64,000 bases of DNA, from assembly GCF_000186365.1 (NCBI RefSeq), contig NC_014961.1, positions 744,001 to 808,000 on the forward strand. Reading direction: 5' to 3'. This document shows positions 48,351 through 55,406 of the stretch, one piece after another (the stretch's first letter is position 1; the number at the start of each line of letters is the position of its first letter). Origin of the DNA: Desulfurococcus mucosus DSM 2162 (GTDB lineage: Archaea; Thermoproteota; Thermoprotei_A; Sulfolobales; Desulfurococcaceae). Under the pieces are notes generated by a model, which saw nothing but the letters and a program-made list of their open reading frames with translations, searched no databases and was not told the DNA's origin. A program made the translations under genes and the position numbers.

Positions 48351-49469
48351 CTACCTCTTAGCGTAGAGCCAGCATTTAACGAAGTGACCTGGCTCAACCT
48401 CAACCATGGGCGGCTCCTTCCTCATGCAGTACTCCTTGAGCTCGGGCTTTTCATCGAGTGCTACGCATCTTGGGTGGAACCTGCAACCTGATGGTACATT
48501 GATGGGTGAGGGAACTTCACCCTTGATGGGCACCTCTCTGATGGTTAGCCTTCTGGATGGTTCAGGCTCCGGTATTGCTTCGACGAGCGCCCTGGTGTAT
48601 GGGTGCAGAGGGTTCTCTATCACTCTCCTTGCGTCACCGAGCTCAACTATTTGGCCCAGGTACATTACTGCAAGCCTGTTTGAAATATACCTGGCTACGG
48701 CTAGGTCGTGTGTTATGAAGAGGTATGTTAACCCTAGCTTGTTCTTCAACTCCATCATCAACTGAAGTATCTCGGCTCTTATCGAGACATCTAGCATTGA
48801 AACCGGCTCATCGGCTACCACGAACTTCGGGTTGAGGATCAACGCCCTCGCTATCACTACGCGTTGCCTCTGACCGCCAGACAGCATGTGCGGATATCTA
48901 TCCATGTATTCATCGGGTGGAGTTAGCTTGACTGACTCCAGCGCCTTAGCCACTATGTCATATCTGTCTTCACGGCTGACTCCAACCCCATGTATTGCTA
49001 GAGGCTCCTCAAGGATCTCATATATTGTTCTACGTGGATTAAGGCTCCCGAAGGGATCCTGCCATATCATCTGGACGTCCTTCCTGAGCGGACGCAGGTG
49101 ACGCTCATCTATTGAGGTGACATTTATGTGCCCGTACTCACTGATCCTCTCAACATCGCCGAGCTCCTCAACTACCTCCTTAGACGGCAAATACCCTATC
49201 TGGCCCTCGGTCGGCTTGTTCAGTCTCAGAATGGTTTTACCCGTCGTGGTCTTACCGCATCCCGACTCTCCCGCTAATGCGAAGACCTCTCCTTTCATCA
49301 CGTCGAAGGATACACCGTCAACAGCCTTCACGTAGAGTTGCGGTTTTCCACGTAATGCATCTATGAGGCTTCTTCTCACGGGGAAGTATACCTTCAGGTT
49401 CTTAGCGAATAGTATTGTGTCACCAGATATCTTCGGTTCGTATATTCCTTCACCACTCACATCCATCAC
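48351..49469 (-). CDS. Oligopeptide/dipeptide ABC transporter ATP-binding protein (OppF/DppF type)
   Basis: 372 aa. Walker A LAGESGCGKTTTGKTIL (near residue 58), signature MLSGGQRQRVVIARAL (near 195), Walker B FVVADEPVSMLDVSIRAEI and the C-terminal cysteine-containing tail typical of the Opp group (SGCRFHPRCVALDEKPELKE). It overlaps OppD by 4 bp. The last 60 bp are nearly identical to the end of OppD. It serves the importer whose permeases and binding protein are at 51.9-58.4 kb. Confidence 0.9.
   Translation of the reverse strand: MMDVSGEGIYEPKISGDTILFAKNLKVYFPVRRSLIDALRGKPQLYVKAVDGVSFDVMKGEVFALAGESGCGKTTTGKTILRLNKPTEGQIGYLPSKEVVEELGDVERISEYGHINVTSIDERHLRPLRKDVQMIWQDPFGSLNPRRTIYEILEEPLAIHGVGVSREDRYDIVAKALESVKLTPPDEYMDRYPHMLSGGQRQRVVIARALILNPKFVVADEPVSMLDVSIRAEILQLMMELKNKLGLTYLFITHDLAVARYISNRLAVMYLGQIVELGDARRVIENPLHPYTRALVEAIPEPEPSRRLTIREVPIKGEVPSPINVPSGCRFHPRCVALDEKPELKEYCMRKEPPMVEVEPGHFVKCWLYAKR
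48353..48413. repeat. 61-bp duplicated 3' end of the two peptide-transporter ATPase genes, copy 1
   Basis: Matches 49468-49528 at 59 of 61 positions, both covering the final codons of the ATPase genes, so both proteins end in PPMVEVEPGHFVKCWLYAKR. Neighbouring codons differ freely, so the match is more than protein-level conservation. Confidence 0.75.
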
Positions 49470-50431
49470 CTCTTAGCATAGAGCCAGCATTTAACGAAGT
49501 GACCTGGCTCAACCTCAACCATGGGTGGTTTCTCATTGCACTTGTTGAACGCCCTAGGGCATCTAGGTGCGAATCTGCAGCCTGGTGGCGGGTTAGCTAG
49601 GTCAGGGGGGAAGCCGGGGATCCATGTGAGATCCCTTAGCTCACCATGCAACCTTGGTATGCTGCCGAGTAGACCCACCGTGTAGGGGTGCATCGGGTTA
49701 TTGTAGACGGCTTCACTTGGCCCATACTCTATTATCTCGCCGCCATACATTATAGCTATCTTATCCGCTATCTCAGCAATGAGGCTTAAGTCGTGTGAGA
49801 TCAATATTATTGATATGCCGAGCTCCTTCTTAAGCCTCTTCAACAAGTTCATTATCTGGGCCTGAACCACTACGTCGAGGGCCGTTGTCGGCTCATCGGC
49901 TATGACCACCGGGGGGTTCAGTGCCAAGGCCATTGCTATGACGACACGTTGCTTCATGCCGCCGCTGAGCTCGTGCGGGTAGCTCTTCAACCTTCTCACA
50001 TCTATGCCGACCATTTGCAGCATCTTGCCGGCTGTTTCAAGCGCCTCCTTCTTTGAGTAACCTTGATGAAGCATTAGAACCTCCGCTATTTGGTCGCCTA
50101 TCGTGTAGACAGGGTTAAGCGCATTCATTGCTCCCTGGAACACCATGGAGATACCCTTCCACCTAACCTCCCGTCTGAACTCCTCTTCACTCATCTCCAG
50201 GACATTCTTGCCCTTGAAAATTATCTGTCCCCCCGCTATCTTGCCTGGCGGAGGCACTAAGCGGATTAAAGAATACGCTAGAGTGCTCTTGCCGCATCCA
50301 GATTCGCCGGCTATGCCGAGGCTCTCCCCCTTGTTGAGGGTGAAGGAGACGCCGTCAACTGCTTTGACAACACCTTTCGCAGTGTAGAAGTAGGTCTTTA
50401 AATCCCTCACATCCAATATTGGCTCACTCAA
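49466..50431 (-). CDS. Oligopeptide/dipeptide ABC transporter ATP-binding protein (OppD/DppD type)
   Basis: 321 aa. Walker A IAGESGCGKSTLAYSLIRL (near residue 38), signature LSGGMKQRVVIAMAL (near 157), Walker B VVIADEPTTALDVVVQAQIM, H-loop ISHDLSLIAE, and the Opp-type C-terminal cysteine cluster NPPPGCRFAPRCPRAFNKC (near 275). It pairs with the DppF-type ATPase downstream. ATG/GTG start at 50431 is well placed after the divergent radical SAM promoter region. Confidence 0.9.
   Translation of the reverse strand: MSEPILDVRDLKTYFYTAKGVVKAVDGVSFTLNKGESLGIAGESGCGKSTLAYSLIRLVPPPGKIAGGQIIFKGKNVLEMSEEEFRREVRWKGISMVFQGAMNALNPVYTIGDQIAEVLMLHQGYSKKEALETAGKMLQMVGIDVRRLKSYPHELSGGMKQRVVIAMALALNPPVVIADEPTTALDVVVQAQIMNLLKRLKKELGISIILISHDLSLIAEIADKIAIMYGGEIIEYGPSEAVYNNPMHPYTVGLLGSIPRLHGELRDLTWIPGFPPDLANPPPGCRFAPRCPRAFNKCNEKPPMVEVEPGHFVKCWLYAKR
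49468..49528. repeat. 61-bp duplicated 3' end of the peptide-transporter ATPase genes, copy 2
   Basis: Partner of 48353-48413 with two mismatches; covers the last codons of the DppD-type gene. Confidence 0.75.
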
Positions 50432-50479
50432 TAATTAAACACCCGCCTCCATTAATCTAGGATAAGTGATGCATGGATT

Positions 50480-50494
50480 AGGTTTAAATATTTT
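50480..50494 (+). promoter_or_regulatory. TATA box of the stand-alone radical SAM gene
   Basis: AGGTTTAAATATTTT lies 25-39 bp before ATG 50519, supporting that start over the in-frame GTG at 50510. Confidence 0.55.
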
Positions 50495-50518
50495 AGAGCC
50501 CTGGCACAGGTGCCTGCA

Positions 50519-51571
50519 ATGCTAGAGCCCATTGGAAGCTACCCTGATGGAAGGGTGATATATAGGGTCCCAGAGAAACTACCTGCATTCGGATACATAG
50601 CGTTCGGCGTAATCGACAGGGGAACCAATGTCGTTCAAGCCAGGCCGACAACGCTTTGCCCCCAGAGATGCATCTTCTGCAGCGTTGACGCTGGGATAAG
50701 CTCCTCTAACAGGTGGGCCGAATACCTGGTGGAGCCCGGCCTCATTGTCAAAGGAGTTGAAGAAACGGTGAATGTGAAGAGCGGGGGAGTGGAGGTTCTA
50801 CTTGACTCCATGGGCGATGTCCTGACATACCCGTGGCTTGTTGAGCTAGTCAGGGAGCTGAAGTCTATTCCAGGGGTTTACAGCGTAGCCCTCGAAACAC
50901 ATGGATTACTCCTCTCCACCAACCTCATAGATAGGCTTAACGATGCCGGCCTCGACCGTGTGAATCTAAGCATAGATGTGACCAGCAATGAAAAAGCCTA
51001 TTACATCTATGGCACGAGATACTATGATGTTAGCCGAGTAATGAGGCTCGCTGAATACATTGTTAGGGAAACGGATATAGATTTACATGTCACACCCCTA
51101 TGGCTACCCGGGCTGAACGATGAAGACGTTGTAACCATAGTTGAATGGGCTATAAGGATAGGGGCTGGAAAACGGTGGCCACCAGTGACGGTTCAGAAAT
51201 ACATCAGACACAAGAGAGGGAGGAAGCCAGAGGGTCTCAGGGAGGTTTCATGGAGCGAGTTCTGGGAGTGGATTAGTAGAGTTGAAGAGCAAACAGGGCT
51301 GAGGCTCCACTGGACGATGGATGAGTGGGGAATGAAGTACACAAGGCGAGTTACACCACCAGTGAAGAAGGGTAGAAGAGTAGTTGCAGAGGTTTTGGGC
51401 AGGGGGCTGTTTAAAGGCGAGTATCTCGGCATGTTAAGGGATGAGAGAGGCTACCTTGTAACTCTACTACCCAGGGGGAGGAGGATTAAACCTGCTGAAA
51501 GAGTTATGGCAGAGATAATAAGCGATCAAGACGGATTACTCATAGGACGCGTCCTAGAGAACCTGGGCTAG
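50519..51571 (+). CDS. Radical SAM protein with C-terminal beta domain (COG2100-like)
   Basis: 350 aa. The radical SAM cysteines are in RPTTLCPQRCIFCSVDAGIS (near residue 47, C-x3-C-x2-C). Barrel segments follow (VEVLLDSMGDVLTYPWLVEL, RVNLSIDVTSNEKA). The last 80 residues (VVAEVLGRGLFKGEYLGMLR and LLIGRVLENLG) look like a TRAM or OB-type nucleic-acid-binding domain. ATG 50519 has a TATA box at leaderless distance. It lies on the opposite strand between the two halves of the peptide transporter locus, and its function is not known. Confidence 0.7.
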   Translation: MLEPIGSYPDGRVIYRVPEKLPAFGYIAFGVIDRGTNVVQARPTTLCPQRCIFCSVDAGISSSNRWAEYLVEPGLIVKGVEETVNVKSGGVEVLLDSMGDVLTYPWLVELVRELKSIPGVYSVALETHGLLLSTNLIDRLNDAGLDRVNLSIDVTSNEKAYYIYGTRYYDVSRVMRLAEYIVRETDIDLHVTPLWLPGLNDEDVVTIVEWAIRIGAGKRWPPVTVQKYIRHKRGRKPEGLREVSWSEFWEWISRVEEQTGLRLHWTMDEWGMKYTRRVTPPVKKGRRVVAEVLGRGLFKGEYLGMLRDERGYLVTLLPRGRRIKPAERVMAEIISDQDGLLIGRVLENLG

Positions 51572-51653
51572 ATTACTCCGCAGTATGCCGACATCATGGG
51601 ATTAGTGCTAACGCCCTGTAGGACACATGGCAAGAACCGCCATGTACCCGGGT

Positions 51654-51903
51654 CTACAGTTGAAAGCCTTGTCTTTCGGGGCGGGGTTGAAGGGTTTAAA
51701 TACTGTGGGGACGCGATACGAAGGGAAAGGAGGTTTCCGTGAACCGTGAGGTATCCCCAACCCCGAGCGTTGCCTCCAGGGCTAGCCCCTTGACCACCAC
51801 GACCGCCCCATAGATGACGGATGTAAACCCGAACAAATGCGGGGGACCAGTGAACGCCCCAAGCAGGGAACCTCCACCCTTCCATGGCGGAGAGGAGGGT
51901 CAG
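51654..51903 (+). mobile_element. Element C: IS200/IS605-like element, both modules present
   Basis: Left module: hairpin-forming CCTTGTCTTTCGGGGCGGGG (51667-51686) then GTTTAAAT. Right module: GATGTAAACCCGAACAAATG, then CGGGGGACCAGTGAACGCCC, and a weak terminal hairpin before GAGGAGGGTCAG. Positions 51654-51820 are identical to 55065-55231 (167 bp). It fills most of the 386-bp gap between the radical SAM and DppC genes; the last 50 bp of that gap show nothing more. Confidence 0.6.
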
Positions 51904-51957
51904 AATGGTGAATGAATGTCTTAGCCGTCGCGAAAAAGATTATGTGCACAGGGCGTG

Positions 51958-53901
51958 TTACAGTGTTCTCAGACGTGGCTCAACTATCTTCTCCACTGCC
52001 AATCCGAGTAGAACGAATGTCAACGATGTTATGGATAGCAGTATTCCAGGCGGTAGAATCCACCACCATGCCGCGTAGCCAGCTATCCCGGCGGCCCTGG
52101 CCTCCGATAGGACTGCGCCCCATGTTGGCCAACCATGCCTCAGACCTAGGACGCTTAACCCTGCCTCGGTTAGTATCGCGCTTGGGACATTGTACACCAG
52201 GGTTGCAACAGCATACATCATGACCTGTGGGAAGATATGGTAGAATATTATTCGCGAGTTTGAGGCGCCCATGGCCCTAGCTGCTTCAATGTAGGGTTCC
52301 TCCTTTATGCTGAGGGTCATTGAGCGCACCACTATGGCAAGGCCCGCCCAACTGAAGATTATTAGTATCGCCAGGTACAACAGTATTATGTAGAGGGATT
52401 TCTGTGAGCCCGGTGGAAGCGTTTTCTGGGCAGCGGTACCCACAATGATCATCAATGGGAGGAATGGAATGTTGTTCAATATGTCTATGACCCTCTGTAT
52501 CACCTCGTCTATCCATCCACCATAGTAGCCGCTCACTATACCAGCGATAACACCTATGAATGTCGACGATACCGACGCGATCAACCCTATCAGCAAAGCT
52601 ATCGGGAATCCATAGTAGAGTAGGATGGCTAGATCAGCCCCGTTGTTTATTGTTCCGAGAAGGCCCTTAGCCGTGCCCTTCACTGTGAACTTGACATATC
52701 CAACAAGCGATGCAGGGTTTGCTGGAGGCGTATTCACACCTGTGTATGTCACATTTACTTCAAACCTGTATACTCCAGTCATCACCTCGTACTGCGGGTT
52801 CACATTGATGAAGGAGGCTGTGACCCTGAGTGTATCCATGTACTTGTTCACGGTGCTCATTGCATCCTGTATGCCTGTGGAGACGGCTGAGGGATAGTTC
52901 TCCAGCATGGATAGCTTGTATGCCGTGCTAAGAGTTTTAGAAACCGCGTCAAGAGTGGAGTATAAGTCGCTGAAGGATATCTTATCGATGTTACTTATCG
53001 CATAGGTTATATTGGACTCGGCTTGACCGATGATGGCTCGCAGACCCGCTGGATCCTCAGTGATATAAGCACTGATATTCACCAGCTTGGAACGTATCTC
53101 CTCGAGCTTCGGCTTCTGCTCATCTCTCCGCACCTCTATCCAGTTCCCTATGTTAACCGGCCTCTGGAAGACCGATAACACGAGTGAGGGCTGCGATATC
53201 TTGTCTACTGCTCTGTTCAATAATAGTGAATTAGATATCGATATTATAAGCGGGTTGTCACCAACGATGTCGCGTGGCAGGGTTACATTGTATTTCTCAA
53301 GTATGGCTGTGACAAGACTGTTTATTGGTTGACCTGTTATCTTATTGGGGTCCGTCTTGTACACTATTGAGGTAGTGTTCTCACTGACGCTTGGATGCTC
53401 AGCCCACAAGGTCACCTTTATCCCATCCGGTCTCTCAACGCTTATCTCTATTGTTGGGGCACTGCCCCCGTACACCTTGGCGTCGCCCACCACTAGGTAG
53501 TAGTCCTGCGGGAATATTGGGTCGTCGAGCCTGTACTCGAAGCTATATGTCAGTGTCAGGGTTCCTTTAGCCGGGTCCCATTGTGGCGTTGCATCAGGCT
53601 TAGTCCTGGCATCGACTATGCTTGGAGCTATCTTCCCACCAAAGTATTTGACCCATTCTGGTGGAACAATTACAGGATTGTCCTCCCAGTATGTTGCGCT
53701 CTGCCACGATTCCAGGAAGCCCGGTGGCATCGTCAATGCCGCTGAGACAGACACCACCACTAAGAACAAGAGGAGTATCAGTGCTGCCTTACCTGTCGTC
53801 ATACCCCATATTTCCTTCAAAGTGCTCTTCAACGGGTTAACTACCTTGATGAAGAGCTTATCCTTAAATGTTAGCTCCCTCATGGCCACCATTAATCCCA
53901 C
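51958..53901 (-). CDS. Oligopeptide/dipeptide ABC transporter permease C with a large extracytoplasmic insertion
   Basis: 647 aa, twice the usual DppC length of about 300. A transmembrane helix near residues 38-58 (AALILLLFLVVVSVSAALTM) leads to an insertion of about 350 residues (near 60-415) rich in beta and helical segments, on the outer face. The permease core (about 425-640) has VSSTFIGVIAGIVSGYYGGW and the EAA-loop region EEPYIEAARAMGASNSRIIF. It is 3 bp from the DppB gene. The insertion may contact the binding protein or the cell wall. Confidence 0.85.
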   Translation of the reverse strand: MGLMVAMRELTFKDKLFIKVVNPLKSTLKEIWGMTTGKAALILLLFLVVVSVSAALTMPPGFLESWQSATYWEDNPVIVPPEWVKYFGGKIAPSIVDARTKPDATPQWDPAKGTLTLTYSFEYRLDDPIFPQDYYLVVGDAKVYGGSAPTIEISVERPDGIKVTLWAEHPSVSENTTSIVYKTDPNKITGQPINSLVTAILEKYNVTLPRDIVGDNPLIISISNSLLLNRAVDKISQPSLVLSVFQRPVNIGNWIEVRRDEQKPKLEEIRSKLVNISAYITEDPAGLRAIIGQAESNITYAISNIDKISFSDLYSTLDAVSKTLSTAYKLSMLENYPSAVSTGIQDAMSTVNKYMDTLRVTASFINVNPQYEVMTGVYRFEVNVTYTGVNTPPANPASLVGYVKFTVKGTAKGLLGTINNGADLAILLYYGFPIALLIGLIASVSSTFIGVIAGIVSGYYGGWIDEVIQRVIDILNNIPFLPLMIIVGTAAQKTLPPGSQKSLYIILLYLAILIIFSWAGLAIVVRSMTLSIKEEPYIEAARAMGASNSRIIFYHIFPQVMMYAVATLVYNVPSAILTEAGLSVLGLRHGWPTWGAVLSEARAAGIAGYAAWWWILPPGILLSITSLTFVLLGLAVEKIVEPRLRTL

Positions 53902-53904
53902 CCC

Positions 53905-55011
53905 CTATCTTGCCCTCACGCGGGGGTCTACTAGTACGTAGAGTATTTCAAGTATGAACCTAGCTATTAAGTACACGCCGACATACACCACGAATAATGC
54001 TACAATCGTCTCGGTGTCACCTGTCACGATTGCCGCGTAGTAAAGGGTTCCCATACCAGGCCAGTCGAATACTGACTCAGTGATTATCATACCGCCCAGC
54101 GTCCCAGCCAGTGCAAGTATAACGTTAGTCAATATGGGTGCAAGGGAAGGCCTCATAATGTACTTCCTAGTAATATCCTTTTCCGGTAGACCCTTCGCCT
54201 TCGCAACCATTACATAGTCTTCTCTGACTATCCTGAGGACCATTGCCCTTACACCGTATAACCAGCCTCCAAGCGCTATTATTGTGAACACCACGAGCGG
54301 CGGCGTGATATACCAGAGTATACTCACGAAGTTCTGCCCTGGGTTAGCCCAGAACTGGTTCAGCGGTGTTGTAACCCCCCTGAGGCTTGTTGGGAACCAT
54401 CCAAGCTGGTAGCCGAATACCCTTATGAATAGCATTGCAAGCCACCATAAGGGCACTGCACTGGTGACAGCTGCATAAGCCACTACAAGCCTGTCAACTA
54501 GTGTTCCATGCCTGTAGGCTATCCTTGGAGCTAGTGCAAGAGCTATGGCTATGACTATGAGCTCGCCTGTTGTAACAACTATTATTGTTCTCGGGAGAAC
54601 GGTTGCTATTATATATGTAATGCTCGCAGGCGGCATGGTTGGCACAACCATGGCAACCATGTCTTCCTTGGTTTTGCCAAAGTTCAATGTCAGCGCGTTG
54701 TAGACAAGCCGCCACATCCTTACATAGGGTGGTATGGGGTTACCGTTTTCATCTATCAGCCCGAACTGCTTCTTGTACTCTATGGTTCTGTTGAGCCTAT
54801 ACTCCTGTAGGTATGCTGGATCCACCTGGCCCTGATGAGACTTCATCAATGCATCTACATCCGCTCTCACGAGCTCGTTAACCATGGCCTCGTATATCTG
54901 GGACGCGTATCCTGAGAGCTCAAGGATCGCTGCTATTATAATTATTATTGCAACATATGAAACAAGCAAAATCACTCCGCGCCTAGCTATGTAGTAGCCG
55001 GCACCAGGCAT
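53905..55011 (-). CDS. Oligopeptide/dipeptide ABC transporter permease B
   Basis: 368 aa. The N-terminal helix (about residues 13-34) and five more C-terminal helices make a DppB-type permease with an extended outer loop. The EAA region is REDYVMVAKAKGLPEKDITR and the end of the protein has the family's IARFILEILYVLVDPRVRAR. The minus-strand element TTTATAAGC (55050-55058) may be its own promoter, since a repeat element lies between it and the solute-binding protein gene. Confidence 0.88.
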   Translation of the reverse strand: MPGAGYYIARRGVILLVSYVAIIIIIAAILELSGYASQIYEAMVNELVRADVDALMKSHQGQVDPAYLQEYRLNRTIEYKKQFGLIDENGNPIPPYVRMWRLVYNALTLNFGKTKEDMVAMVVPTMPPASITYIIATVLPRTIIVVTTGELIVIAIALALAPRIAYRHGTLVDRLVVAYAAVTSAVPLWWLAMLFIRVFGYQLGWFPTSLRGVTTPLNQFWANPGQNFVSILWYITPPLVVFTIIALGGWLYGVRAMVLRIVREDYVMVAKAKGLPEKDITRKYIMRPSLAPILTNVILALAGTLGGMIITESVFDWPGMGTLYYAAIVTGDTETIVALFVVYVGVYLIARFILEILYVLVDPRVRAR

Positions 55012-55064
55012 TCAACCACCCTAGCCGATATTCGTAATCAAGGGGTAAGCTTATAAATATACAG

Positions 55065-55231
55065 CTACAGTTGAAAGCCTTGTCTTTCGGGGCGGGGTTG
55101 AAGGGTTTAAATACTGTGGGGACGCGATACGAAGGGAAAGGAGGTTTCCGTGAACCGTGAGGTATCCCCAACCCCGAGCGTTGCCTCCAGGGCTAGCCCC
55201 TTGACCACCACGACCGCCCCATAGATGACGG
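55065..55231 (+). mobile_element. Element D: left part of an IS200/IS605-like element, 167-bp exact copy of element C
   Basis: Identical to 51654-51820 and ending at the point where element C continues into its right module; here the sequence changes to GTGCAAAGC. The right module and terminal hairpin are missing. It lies in the 395-bp gap between the peptide-binding protein and DppB genes; the rest of that gap holds the hairpin and T-tract listed separately. Confidence 0.65.
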
Positions 55232-55315
55232 GTGCAAAGCATACAAGGTATTGATTCAATGAGGGCTCTCGAAAGGATAGAGTCCTCCAGGGATGTGCAG
55301 GTATATCCTAGGTCT

Positions 55316-55337
55316 CCCCGTGTTTTCATGCACGGGG
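55316..55337. other. Hairpin downstream of the peptide-binding protein gene
   Basis: CCCCGTG, loop TTTTCATG, CACGGGG: a 7-bp perfect stem, about 70-90 bp after the stop codon of the binding protein gene in its direction of transcription. It may protect the 3' end of that mRNA. Confidence 0.45.
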
Positions 55338-55377
55338 GTGCCCGCTAGGACGGGTTGGGTCAGGTATAAGGGGGTTT

Positions 55378-55384
55378 AAAAAAA
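55378..55384 (-). terminator. T-tract terminator of the peptide-binding protein gene
   Basis: On the minus strand CTTTTTTTAAACCCCC starts about 22 bp after the stop at 55407; archaeal RNA polymerase terminates at such T runs. It would make the abundant binding protein a separate transcript from the permeases. Confidence 0.5.
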
Positions 55385-55406
55385 GTCGTGTCTCGTGGAT
55401 GGTTGT

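Noticed and set aside
51568-51885. Open frame on the minus strand through element C, sharing about 50 residues with a frame through element D
   Set aside because: The shared protein stretch (LWGGRGGQGASPGGNARG) follows from the 167-bp DNA identity, is low-complexity, and starts differ; the region is the mobile element itself.
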